A stretch of 64,000 nt of DNA from assembly GCF_014858725.1 (NCBI RefSeq), contig NZ_AQGV01000009.1:1-64000 (forward strand), given 5' to 3'. The stretch's first letter is position 1; each line of letters starts with the position of its first letter. Both the position numbers and the translations under genes were made by a program. Below are positions 1-9,009 of the stretch, one piece after another. Below the pieces are notes generated by a model that worked only from the letters and a program-made list of their open reading frames with translations, did no database searches and was not told the origin of the DNA. Source of the stretch: Pseudoalteromonas aurantia 208. GTDB lineage: Bacteria; Pseudomonadota; Gammaproteobacteria; Enterobacterales; Alteromonadaceae.

Positions 1-6
1 CAATTA
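1..6 (-). rRNA. 16S rRNA, first bases only (partial)
   Basis: Read on the minus strand, the left edge ends in TTAATTG, which matches the start of gammaproteobacterial 16S rRNA (AAATTG in E. coli). The rest of the gene lies outside the window. Support comes from the complete rRNA-type leader and promoters immediately upstream. The exact mature 5' end is inferred from the E. coli alignment. Confidence 0.55.
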
Positions 7-244
7 AAAGTTTTGTTGAAACCCTTTACTAGAAAGTGTTTCGTGCTCATTGAATTCTGATTTTGATTCTTTCGAATCGAATTGACTGTGCTGAAACAAG
101 TAAACTTGTTTCCGTTGGTCACTCAGTTTCTCCGAAGAGAAAATCAATTGAGACTCTAAATTTTTTGCTCGCTTCAATCTAAGAAAGAAGTTTCGCTGTT
201 AGAACTCAATCTGTACGAGTGCCCACACAGATGATTGCTTCATA

Positions 245-275
245 TTTTTAAAGAACAGTTCCTGTTTAAAACAGG
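245..275 (-). promoter_or_regulatory. rRNA antitermination boxB-boxA
   Basis: Minus strand: hairpin CCTGT-TTTAA-ACAGG (261-275, boxB-like) followed by TGTTCTTTAAAAA (245-257), close to the E. coli boxA TGCTCTTTAACA. In E. coli these elements load Nus factors to prevent premature termination of rRNA transcription. Seen directly; function is by family knowledge. Confidence 0.7.
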
Positions 276-316
276 GCGATGATTAAGCGCTTTGCTTTAT
301 CTCGCTAGGGCTGCGC

Positions 317-344
317 ATGTTACGCTTTCCTATTTTTTTGTCAA
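317..344 (-). promoter_or_regulatory. rRNA promoter P2
   Basis: Minus strand: a consensus -35 TTGACA (339-344), a 16-bp spacer and -10 TAACAT (317-322), followed by a G/C-containing discriminator. It lies between P1 and boxB, as P2 does in E. coli rrn operons. Confidence 0.65.
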
Positions 345-441
345 CACTTAACTTTAAAAATTTTTAAAATTAAGTTTTACTCGACGCTGACTGCGTTTTG
401 CTTTGCTAAATTAGCGTAGCGCTCCGTGTCAGTGGGGTCGC

Positions 442-469
442 ATTATAGGGAGATGCAGAAAAAGCGCAA
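442..469 (-). promoter_or_regulatory. rRNA promoter P1
   Basis: Minus strand: -35 TTGCGC (464-469), 16-bp spacer, consensus -10 TATAAT (442-447) and the GC-rich discriminator GCGACC. The short spacer and GC-rich discriminator are the features that make rrn P1 promoters sensitive to ppGpp and initiating NTP levels. An A/T-rich tract upstream (471-510) could serve as an UP element. Confidence 0.75.
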
Positions 470-479
470 GCCTTTATTT

Positions 480-1326
480 TCAGAAAAGTGATAAAAACAA
501 TGAGTTCGAGCGAATATCATTCGAAAAGCACATTTTTAATACATTAAAAAAAAACCAGCATGTTTTACGTACAAAATAGCGCCGCTTTTAAGTTTACTTT
601 TCAATTTCGAACTTAGATTAAAGTAGCATGTATTGGCCTTAATCAATTCTCATACCATTAAAGTTAATTCGCTTTCCTGCAAACTAACTCATTAAACTGC
701 TTAAATAACCTCAGGTTTGGATAAGGGTTTTGGAATAGAAAATGTTTTGCAAACAAACTTACGTACAATCAAATGATGATATTTTGTTCAATATCAAGGC
801 GTTTTTATTCAGTAATAGCGGGCTATTACAAATGAAAGCAACGCCGAGAGTGAGAAAAATAGCTTTATTGGGCAAATTCGCTTATCCAGAGCTGAGGTTA
901 AATACATTATTTCATAACGGAACAATGGTGTGCTTTTCTCCTATGAGATATTCGTCGTTCAAATAAAGGATGGACAATCTGCTTTAACTGACGACGATCT
1001 TTAAATTTACGCTCTTCTAGCAATGCTTCAAGCTGCTCTATAAAAATAATCGGTTTCATAAAGACACCCCACAATGTACTGTAAAGATAAAAATAGCTCA
1101 GCTAAGCACTTTTGCAATATTAGCAATTAAGTTTTCATCTCTAAAAGAGCAATGCACTATAATACATCGACTTTTAAATTAAATGCATTCTAATAACCAC
1201 ATCGGAATAGGCTGTTCGTAAATCATACAATACAGATAAAAGCATATTTTTTGACCATTTATTTTACAATTTATTATCAGGTTTATATACATATAAGGAA
1301 TACATCAAAGAAGATAAGGATACAAC
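480..1326. other. Intergenic stretch with no clear gene
   Basis: About 850 bases between the rRNA promoters and the M23 peptidase gene. A plus-strand frame of 74 codons (742-966) and a minus-strand frame of 50 codons (907-1059) overlap each other and neither is recognisable. No tRNA-like fold, repeat or mobile-element end was seen. The stretch is AT-rich with several long A/T runs. Confidence 0.5.
907..1059 (-). CDS. Possible 50-residue protein, unknown
   Basis: An unrecognised short frame. It begins with ATG preceded by GGGG(TG) about 9 bases upstream, a plausible ribosome binding site. The first 36 residues are helical and highly charged (EALLEERKFKDRRQLKQI), protein-like rather than random, while the last 14 (HRRKAHHCSVMK) look less so. 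It could be a real small protein or the 5' remnant of a longer gene decayed toward the rRNA promoter. No function is proposed. Confidence 0.25.
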   Translation of the reverse strand: MKPIIFIEQLEALLEERKFKDRRQLKQIVHPLFERRISHRRKAHHCSVMK

Positions 1327-2481
1327 ATGAAATCAATACTATGCTTTTCAGTCCTCACATTACCCATAATGGGGTTTGTTCAAGCGCAAGGACAACATCA
1401 CGAAGCAAAAGCGCTTAGCTCAAAACACTCTGCGCGAATTCAAGCAATCACACACTCAGTAATAGCCATAGATCAGAGTGAATTTGTATATAACAACGAA
1501 TTGCAAAACGAAGACTGGGATGCCTTTTTCTATAGTAATGCACCACATCTATTAGAATGGAAAACAACCTTACTACATTGGGCTGGACACGCTAGCATTA
1601 ATCCCAAACTTTTATTGGCATTAATGGAGCTACAGAGCAGCGTACTAAGCAAGCCAACTAAATCGAATGTATTGTCGCCTTTTGGCACATTAAGCGACAA
1701 AGTAGGTTTTGCTGCTCAAATCCAAGATTTAGCACTAATACTGAATCAACGCTTTTACCAATTCGAGCAAGAAGTTGAGAAAAAGCCGTTTCAAAGCCGT
1801 ACAAACTCAGCTACTGCAAGTTTGCTCAGCGTGCTAATGAGCGCACAGGTCGTACCCTATAACTCTTTACATGAGTTAGTTAGTATATATAACACTCTCA
1901 GTAATACTTCTCTCTTACTTTCACAAAACCAAACAGCTAAAATACAGGTTGATCCAAGCAATATCTTTTATATGAATTTTCCATGGCCTTCAGGCTACGC
2001 ATGGTATAGCGGCGGTGCCCATTCAAATACGGGTTCAGGCTACCCTTACTCTTCTTTAGATTTTAATAATGGCTCTGGTGGTTGGGGGAGTAACACTCCT
2101 TGGGTGCAAGCTGCCCACGGTGGTACGGTAACTCGATACTCGTCATGTAACATACGCGTAACTCACTCTAGTGGTTACGCCACACAATATTATCATATGA
2201 GTAATTTACGCTACCAAACAGGGGATGTAATTAATTCTGGTGCGTGGCTAGGTCGTTATGCCAATAGAAAAGACCAAGCACTATGTCAAGGCGGGCAATC
2301 TAGTGGACCGCATGTACATTTTTCTTTGCTAAGTAATGGGCGCTTCACATCACTGCATAACTGGTACATCAGCAACTATAGAATAGATGTTGGTAACAGT
2401 AATTATGATGACAATTGCCGAAATTTTTATTTTGAGAAAAATGGATATAGAACGTGTGCTTGGAGGGCGCTCTATAAATAG
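1327..2481 (+). CDS. Secreted M23 (LasA-type) metallopeptidase precursor
   Basis: Predicted secreted zinc endopeptidase of the beta-lytic/LasA branch of M23, enzymes that cut glycine-rich peptides in peptidoglycan or elastin. Residues 1-20 form a signal peptide ending QAQG. Residues about 25-200 look like a propeptide. The catalytic domain covers about 210-384, with zinc ligands H232 and D245 (AHSNTGSGYPYSSLD) and the HxH pair H329/H331 (GPHVHF); H290 is a further conserved candidate. Four cysteines (274, 320, 364, 377) could form two disulfides, as in LasA. The length of 384 fits a pre-pro-enzyme. It stands alone, followed by a shared terminator. Family call is firm; substrate is inferred. 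Confidence 0.87.
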   Translation: MKSILCFSVLTLPIMGFVQAQGQHHEAKALSSKHSARIQAITHSVIAIDQSEFVYNNELQNEDWDAFFYSNAPHLLEWKTTLLHWAGHASINPKLLLALMELQSSVLSKPTKSNVLSPFGTLSDKVGFAAQIQDLALILNQRFYQFEQEVEKKPFQSRTNSATASLLSVLMSAQVVPYNSLHELVSIYNTLSNTSLLLSQNQTAKIQVDPSNIFYMNFPWPSGYAWYSGGAHSNTGSGYPYSSLDFNNGSGGWGSNTPWVQAAHGGTVTRYSSCNIRVTHSSGYATQYYHMSNLRYQTGDVINSGAWLGRYANRKDQALCQGGQSSGPHVHFSLLSNGRFTSLHNWYISNYRIDVGNSNYDDNCRNFYFEKNGYRTCAWRALYK

Positions 2482-2491
2482 TACAACGTAT

Positions 2492-2524
2492 AAAGGGCTG
2501 TTCAAATACAGCCCTTTATTTTAG
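2492..2524. terminator. Bidirectional terminator
   Basis: Stem AAAGGGCTG / CAGCCCTTT with an 8-base loop and T-rich flank. It sits between the convergent M23 gene and the lipoprotein gene and can serve both. Confidence 0.75.
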
Positions 2525-2527
2525 TTC

Positions 2528-3055
2528 TTAATTTAGAGCGCGTTCTACTTGATCAAAATGCGCAATCACTTCAACAATTTCAAGCTCCGCATCTTGATAA
2601 GCTGTATCAGATTTAAAGCCAAGCTTAGCAATCGCTTGAACTGTTGCTGGGTGCACTAATAAATCTTTTGCATGATAACAAACGGGGTCATCAAACTTCG
2701 GGAGTTTACCATCGGCATGATATCCCGTTTCAATTTCTTCTAATGGCAGTGTCGGGATCACATCTGCTGCAGCATCTAGTGCCCCTAAATATGTTTGGCA
2801 CTGAGGGTATTTCAAGGTAAATTCCGAAATTAATTTACGAGAAGTTTTGACTAAGTTAGCTGAGCTTTGCTCTAATTCTTGAGCCGTATTTTGAGTTCTA
2901 ATATCTGCTAACAAGGATTTAGCCTGACTCTTATATGCCTGAAGCGTAGTTTCAGCTTTTTCAACAGGTGCCGACTGTACCTGTGCGACTTCTTCCTTTT
3001 CTGAACATGCAGTCAAACTGGCTGCAGCTAGCAAAATTACCAACTGTTTATACAT
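2528..3055 (-). CDS. Small lipoprotein, unknown, probably Fur-regulated
   Basis: A 175-residue predicted lipoprotein. The start chosen (MYKQLVILLAAASLTACS) has a lipobox LTAC with cysteine 17 and a good ribosome site (TGAGG). A longer frame beginning at 3106 would run through the regulatory site, so it is rejected. The mature part is mostly helical and acidic and contains two cysteines (YPQCQTY and DPVCYHA). No named domain was recognised. A 19-bp Fur-box-like sequence lies 20-40 bases upstream of the start, which points to iron-dependent repression and perhaps a role in iron or haem handling. Function remains unknown. Confidence 0.75.
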   Translation of the reverse strand: MYKQLVILLAAASLTACSEKEEVAQVQSAPVEKAETTLQAYKSQAKSLLADIRTQNTAQELEQSSANLVKTSRKLISEFTLKYPQCQTYLGALDAAADVIPTLPLEEIETGYHADGKLPKFDDPVCYHAKDLLVHPATVQAIAKLGFKSDTAYQDAELEIVEVIAHFDQVERALN

Positions 3056-3075
3056 AAGAACCTCAAAGTATGATT

Positions 3076-3094
3076 GAAAACGATTCTCATTATA
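3076..3094 (-). promoter_or_regulatory. Fur-box-like operator
   Basis: Minus-strand TATAATGAGAATCGTTTTC matches 15 of 19 positions of the classical Fur consensus GATAATGATAATCATTATC, counted by eye. It lies just upstream of the lipoprotein start at 3055, where a repressor site would be expected. Confidence 0.6.
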
Positions 3095-3117
3095 CTCATG
3101 TGTCATTTTATTGAAAC

Positions 3118-3145
3118 AAAAAAAGCCACACTAAGTGTGGCTTTT
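3118..3145 (-). terminator. secF terminator
   Basis: Minus strand: stem AGCCACAC / GTGTGGCT with a 3-base loop followed by seven T. It ends the queA-tgt-yajC-secD-secF transcription unit. Confidence 0.75.
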
Positions 3146-3164
3146 TCAGTATCGATATTAGCGT

Positions 3165-4109
3165 CTATGGCATAGCGTCTAAATCAGCACCCTCTTTCTC
3201 AACTTCAACAGGAATAAGGTCTTCTTTACTCACTCCCATGGCCACTGCAACTGAACTGGCAACATATACCGAAGAATAAGTACCAATAAAAACACCAAAC
3301 AATAGTGCAGTCGCAAAGCCGTGAATTGTTTGACCACCCCAAACAAACAAGGCTACAAGCACAAGAATGGTTGTAATTGAAGTAACTAACGTACGGTTAA
3401 GTGTCTGCGTCAATGAAATATTAATTATTTCTAATGTGTCATCAATACGTACTTTACGGAAGTTTTCACGGATACGATCTGAGACAACAATCGTATCATT
3501 GAGTGAGTAACCTATCACCGCAAGAATGGCCGCTAGTATGGTTAAGTCAAACTCTAAATCTAGAAGCGAGAATAGCCCCATTGTTAAGATCACATCATGG
3601 AACAGTGCAGCAACAGCACCAACCGCAAATCGCCACTCAAATCTAAATGCAACATACAGCAAGATACAAATTAAAGCGGTTAGCATCGCTAAACCACCTT
3701 GCTCTTTAAGATCTTCACCAACACTTGGACCTACAAATTCAATACGGCGCATTTCAACACTGCTATCAGCTTGTTGTAAGGCTGCAACTAGCTGATTACC
3801 AATTTCTTCAGCTTTAACATCATCACCACGTGGTGCCAATCGAACCAAAACTTCTTGGCTGGTACCAAATAGTTGTACTGACGCATCAGCAAAACCATTT
3901 TCAGCTAATACCGAACGAATTTTCTTTAGATCAGCGGGCTGAGAAAAGCCAACTTCCACTGCGGTTCCACCAGTAAAGTCCAGACCAAAGTTCAAACCTC
4001 GTATTGCCATAGACGCAATCGATGCAACAATCAGCAATGCGGAAAATGCCATCGTTAACTTGCGTGCCGACATAAAACGAATGGTGTCTTTCAATTTTAA
4101 TAACTGCAT
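3165..4109 (-). CDS. secF: Protein translocase subunit SecF
   Basis: Inner-membrane subunit of the SecDF-YajC complex, which uses the proton gradient to help release proteins from the Sec channel into the periplasm. 314 residues (E. coli 323). There is one membrane segment near 18-36, a periplasmic P4-type domain containing LDFTGGTAVEV, and five more segments from about 137 to 300. The family motifs VGPSVGEDL and AVIGYSLNDTIVVSDRIREN are intact. It lies 9 bases downstream of secD, as the last gene of the unit. Confidence 0.97.
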   Translation of the reverse strand: MQLLKLKDTIRFMSARKLTMAFSALLIVASIASMAIRGLNFGLDFTGGTAVEVGFSQPADLKKIRSVLAENGFADASVQLFGTSQEVLVRLAPRGDDVKAEEIGNQLVAALQQADSSVEMRRIEFVGPSVGEDLKEQGGLAMLTALICILLYVAFRFEWRFAVGAVAALFHDVILTMGLFSLLDLEFDLTILAAILAVIGYSLNDTIVVSDRIRENFRKVRIDDTLEIINISLTQTLNRTLVTSITTILVLVALFVWGGQTIHGFATALLFGVFIGTYSSVYVASSVAVAMGVSKEDLIPVEVEKEGADLDAMP

Positions 4110-4118
4110 TTCGTTCCC

Positions 4119-5978
4119 CTAAATTGAAAGCTTATCGATACGTTTACCACCGATGAAGAAATTTATCACCGCACGTGTGCCAATAATGGCTGTAAACATA
4201 GACGTTAAAATACCAATCGCGAGTGTCACTGCGAAACCGGCAATAGGACCTGTACCTACTGAGAACAAAATCACAGCTGCGATTAACGTCGTAATATTTG
4301 CATCAAATATAGTACTAAATGCACTATCATACCCTTGATGTACCGCCTGCTGCGGACTACGTCCATCGGCTAATTCTTCACGTATACGTTCAAATATCAA
4401 TACATTGGCATCAACCGCCATACCAACAGTCAGTACAATACCAGCGATACCTGGTAACGTAAGAGTAGCGCCAGGGATCATAGACATTACGCCAATGATC
4501 AAGACTAAATTTGCAGCTAGTGCCAAATTAGCAACCAAGCCAAAACCTTTGTAATACGCCAACATAAATGCTAATACAAATGCAAAACCTAGCACCACGG
4601 CTGTCATACCGGCCTCTATGTTCTCTTGACCGAGACTTGGGCCTACAGTGCGCTCTTCAACAATTTGGATTGGAGCAACCAATGCGCCTGCGCGTAACAG
4701 TAAACTTAAGTTATGTGCTTCAGCTGGGTTATCAATACCAGTAATTCGGAATGAGTTATTTAACCGGGACTGAATAGTTGCAACGTTAATAACTTCTTCT
4801 ACCTTGATAGGCGGTAGTGCTTTACCATTTTCATCTTTTTTGCCCGATGGCTTATATTCAATGAAAACCGTCGCCATCCGTTTCCCAACAGCTCGTTTAG
4901 TAAAGGCACTCATTTTTGCACCACCTTTACTATCGAGGCTAATACTCACCTGAGGACGTTGATACTCATCAACACCTGATTGGGCACCTGTGATATGTGT
5001 ACCAGCTAAAATAACGCGCTTCTTCATAACGACTGGATAGCCATCTTTATGATTAATTACTTCAGTTCCTGGAGGTACTCTACCTTGCGCTGCTGAACGC
5101 ACATCTGCGTTTTCATCTACTTCACGAAACTCTAGCGTTGCCGTTGCGCCTAAGATCTCTTTTGCACGGGCTGTATCTTGTACGCCAGGTAACTGAACAA
5201 TAATACGCTCAGCGCCTTGGCGTTGAACATTCGGCTCTGCAACCCCAAGTTGGTTAATACGATTACGAATAATCGTTTCATTTTGTTTGATGGCGTATTC
5301 ACGAATTTCTTTAAATTTTTGCGGTGAAAGACTAGCAAAAAATGCTAAATCATTACTGCTATCATTAATAAATGTATAAAGAGGGTAACGCCCTTTCAGG
5401 AAACGCTCTGCTGCATCCCTATCTGCATCACCACGCATTACAACTTGAATACGCTCACTACCGGAAACTCGTCGAACGCTGCGATAACGCAGTTTTTCAC
5501 CACGTAAATCGCTCTTAAAATCTTGCTCCATGGTTTCTAACGCATTATCTAGCGCAGTGACCATATCTACTTCCATAGTAAAATGTACACCACCACTTAA
5601 ATCCAACCCGAGTTTCATTGGATTACCACCTAAGTTTTTTAACCACTCAGGTTGAGCTGGGCTCATATTTATTGCAGAAATATACTCTTCACTTAATGAG
5701 TCACGCAAAATATCTTGAGCTTTTAACTGCTCTTCGACATTTTTAAAGCGTATTAGCACTTGCCCATTTTCTAACACTGTTGATTTAACAGTGACATTGT
5801 TATCGTTAAGTGTTTTATTTACTTGATCTACTACGCTTAAATCAGCACTAGCACCTTTAGTACCAGAAACTTGTATGGCCGGATCTCGGCCATACAAGTT
5901 TGGTGAAGCATATAAAATGCCCACCGCTAACACAGCGAGAACAAGTAAGTATTTCCACATTGGATACTTGTTTAACAC
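4119..5978 (-). CDS. secD: Protein translocase subunit SecD
   Basis: Partner of SecF in the proton-driven export accessory complex. 619 residues, close to E. coli SecD (615). An N-terminal membrane helix (about 9-27) precedes a large periplasmic region that includes [20 protein letters not shown]-terminal bundle of about five helices (from about 450) carries the family motif [18 protein letters not shown]. It is followed closely by secF and preceded by yajC, the conserved order in gammaproteobacteria. Confidence 0.97.
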   Translation of the reverse strand: MLNKYPMWKYLLVLAVLAVGILYASPNLYGRDPAIQVSGTKGASADLSVVDQVNKTLNDNNVTVKSTVLENGQVLIRFKNVEEQLKAQDILRDSLSEEYISAINMSPAQPEWLKNLGGNPMKLGLDLSGGVHFTMEVDMVTALDNALETMEQDFKSDLRGEKLRYRSVRRVSGSERIQVVMRGDADRDAAERFLKGRYPLYTFINDSSNDLAFFASLSPQKFKEIREYAIKQNETIIRNRINQLGVAEPNVQRQGAERIIVQLPGVQDTARAKEILGATATLEFREVDENADVRSAAQGRVPPGTEVINHKDGYPVVMKKRVILAGTHITGAQSGVDEYQRPQVSISLDSKGGAKMSAFTKRAVGKRMATVFIEYKPSGKKDENGKALPPIKVEEVINVATIQSRLNNSFRITGIDNPAEAHNLSLLLRAGALVAPIQIVEERTVGPSLGQENIEAGMTAVVLGFAFVLAFMLAYYKGFGLVANLALAANLVLIIGVMSMIPGATLTLPGIAGIVLTVGMAVDANVLIFERIREELADGRSPQQAVHQGYDSAFSTIFDANITTLIAAVILFSVGTGPIAGFAVTLAIGILTSMFTAIIGTRAVINFFIGGKRIDKLSI

Positions 5979-6006
5979 TGGACTATCCCTTTTTTATTGT
6001 TATGTA

Positions 6007-6345
6007 TTATAGCGACTTCATTGTACCTTTTGGTAACACTGCCGAAATTGCTGATTTTTGAACTGTTACTTCTGCTTGATCATTTAAAGCCACAACAACA
6101 AAGTCTTTGTCATCAGATACTTTTGATATTTTCCCAACTAAACCGCCTTGTGTTAAAACCTCGTCACCTTTGCCTAACGCTCCCATCAAACTTTTATGCT
6201 CTTTTACACGCTTCGCTTGTGGACGGTAAATTAGGAAGTAGAACACCAAGCCAAATACGGCTAACATGATCAACATTTCCATACCACCACCTGCAGGTGC
6301 TGCGCCTGCCGTGCTTGCATGTGCACTCGACATAAATAAACTCAT
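6007..6345 (-). CDS. yajC: Preprotein translocase subunit YajC
   Basis: Small single-pass membrane protein associated with SecDF. 112 residues (E. coli 110). One hydrophobic helix (about 23-41, MLIMLAVFGLVFYFLIYRPQ) is followed by the cytosolic domain with GDEVLTQGGLVGKI. The first ATG is preceded by GAGGAAG at good spacing. It sits between tgt and secD. Confidence 0.95.
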   Translation of the reverse strand: MSLFMSSAHASTAGAAPAGGGMEMLIMLAVFGLVFYFLIYRPQAKRVKEHKSLMGALGKGDEVLTQGGLVGKISKVSDDKDFVVVALNDQAEVTVQKSAISAVLPKGTMKSL

Positions 6346-6378
6346 AATACTTCCTCTTTAATTTTTAAAATTTGCTAT

Positions 6379-7548
<1,170 letters not shown>

Positions 7549-7681
7549 CTATTAACAGTTAGTCGTTAATAATCAGGTTAAAAAATCTGCTCGATTCTAC
7601 CTTGTTTATGGGTGCAATTCTAATTATTGGGCCGAAATTTGACTTTTAAAGCAAGTGAAGACTAAAAGTGATGATTTTGTT

Positions 7682-7709
7682 AACAAGCCCAGTGAGGTCT
7701 GGGCTTGTT
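7682..7709. terminator. Hairpin between queA and tgt
   Basis: Perfect 11-bp stem AACAAGCCCAG / CTGGGCTTGTT with a 6-base loop, immediately after the queA stop. There is no strong T tract on the minus side, so it may act as a weak terminator or an RNA-stability hairpin rather than a full stop. Confidence 0.45.
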
Positions 7710-7715
7710 TAATTA

Positions 7716-8756
7716 CTACTTTTGGGTTTGTTTTGTTAAAAACATTGCATCACCGTAACTGAAAAAGCGGTATTGCTCTTCAACCGCAGTGTGATATGCA
7801 CTCATAATATGCGCTTGGCCAGAAAATGCGCTCACCAACATAATTAGAGTCGACTCGGGTAAATGAAAGTTAGTCACCATTGCATCCACGACTTGAAACT
7901 CATAACCTGGGTAAATAAATATGTCAGTATCACCATAAAACGCTTTTAACTCGCTGTCACTTGCTTTGGCTGCTGATTCAAGTGAGCGTACTGAGGTTGT
8001 TCCCACAGCAACAACTCTCCCCCCTTTGGCTTTTGTTCTCGCAATGGCTGCAACCACATTATCTGGCACTTCAATATATTCAGAGTGCATAACATGATCA
8101 TCTATCTCATCTACACGCACCGGTTGAAAAGTCCCTGCGCCGACATGTAGCGTAATAAAAGCAGTTTCAATCCCTTTGTTTTTAATTTGTTCAAGTAGCG
8201 CTTCATCAAAGTGTAACCCAGCTGTTGGTGCTGCGACTGCACCAGGTTTCTCATTGTAGACGGTTTGATAGCGCTCTTTATCTTCATCTTCATCAGGTCT
8301 GTCGATATAAGGAGGCAACGGCATATGACCAATATCATCTAAAATAGTTAAGACGGTTTGCTCACCCGCAAATTTTAATTCAAACAGTTCCCCATGACGC
8401 GCCACCATCGTTGCCTGAGCCTTACCTTCAAGAATAAGTTCAGTGCCAGGCTTAGGTGACTTGCTAGCACGTACATGTGCCAGCACCCTATGCTCATCAA
8501 GGACCCGTTCAACCAGTACTTCTACTTTACCACCTGACGCTTTTTGTCCAAACATCCTAGCTGGGATAACTTTTGTATTATTAAACACCATCAAGTCATT
8601 CGGTTCGAGCATGTCGATAATGTCTTTAAAGGTTTTATGATCAAGCTGGCCACTATTACCGTTTAAGGTGAGTAAACGACTACTTGTTCGTTCTTTTTTA
8701 GGATGACGAGCAATTAATTCATCTGGTAATTCAAAGCTAAAATCAGCAACGCGCAT
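7716..8756 (-). CDS. queA: S-adenosylmethionine:tRNA ribosyltransferase-isomerase
   Basis: Transfers and isomerises the ribosyl part of AdoMet onto preQ1-tRNA, giving epoxyqueuosine. The start at 8756 ([16 protein letters not shown]) matches E. coli QueA, so the 11 extra residues in the longer frame are dropped; the protein has 346 residues. Conserved blocks include [29 protein letters not shown] and [19 protein letters not shown] 206-base gap and a strong hairpin separate it from tgt, so the two may be partly uncoupled here. Confidence 0.96.
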   Translation of the reverse strand: MRVADFSFELPDELIARHPKKERTSSRLLTLNGNSGQLDHKTFKDIIDMLEPNDLMVFNNTKVIPARMFGQKASGGKVEVLVERVLDEHRVLAHVRASKSPKPGTELILEGKAQATMVARHGELFELKFAGEQTVLTILDDIGHMPLPPYIDRPDEDEDKERYQTVYNEKPGAVAAPTAGLHFDEALLEQIKNKGIETAFITLHVGAGTFQPVRVDEIDDHVMHSEYIEVPDNVVAAIARTKAKGGRVVAVGTTSVRSLESAAKASDSELKAFYGDTDIFIYPGYEFQVVDAMVTNFHLPESTLIMLVSAFSGQAHIMSAYHTAVEEQYRFFSYGDAMFLTKQTQK

Positions 8757-8903
8757 GGCAACTTCTCTCAATATCTTAATTGGCGCCAAGTCTAGAGATC
8801 CTAAAAGCCTAAATCAAGTGCTTGTAACCTTGCAAAAATAGCATTAACCTAGCCTGATTGCTGGCTGCTGACAAAAAAGCGCAACGCACCAAAGGAGTTG
8901 GAT

Positions 8904-8981
8904 ATGCGAGTTACACTAGATAGCCAATTAGAAACAATTACTTGTGACATTACTATAACTAGAGGTACGGATTGTTACTAA
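8904..8981 (+). CDS. Possible 25-residue leader peptide or microprotein
   Basis: A short frame starting with ATG after a near-perfect ribosome site (AAAGGAGT, about 7 bases upstream). The predicted peptide runs MRVTLDSQLETITCD then 10 more residues, with two cysteines and no membrane segment. It ends 28 bases before the GGDEF-EAL gene on the same strand. A ribosome site this strong before so short a frame is uncommon by chance, but expression is unproven. Confidence 0.3.
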   Translation: MRVTLDSQLETITCDITITRGTDCY

Positions 8982-9009
8982 AGACTGACATGGGTTTAAG
9001 GTTGTAACC

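Larger units (their letters stand above)
7..435 (-). ncRNA. rRNA operon 5' leader (pre-16S)
   Basis: On the minus strand this stretch carries the standard leader order: tandem promoters, a boxB-like hairpin, a boxA sequence, then a conserved tract containing TGTGTGGGCACTCG, which is also found near boxA in E. coli rRNA leaders. The lower part contains dyads expected for the RNase III stem around pre-16S. No protein-coding frame is credible here. The right boundary is an inferred start point for promoter P1. Confidence 0.75.

Noticed and set aside
742-966. 74-codon plus-strand frame near the rRNA promoters
   Set aside because: No family resemblance, unremarkable ribosome site, overlaps a minus-strand frame with a better one, and composition looks like intergenic DNA.
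3056-3106. N-terminal extension of the small lipoprotein
   Set aside because: Would bury the lipoprotein signal peptide and contains the Fur-like operator.
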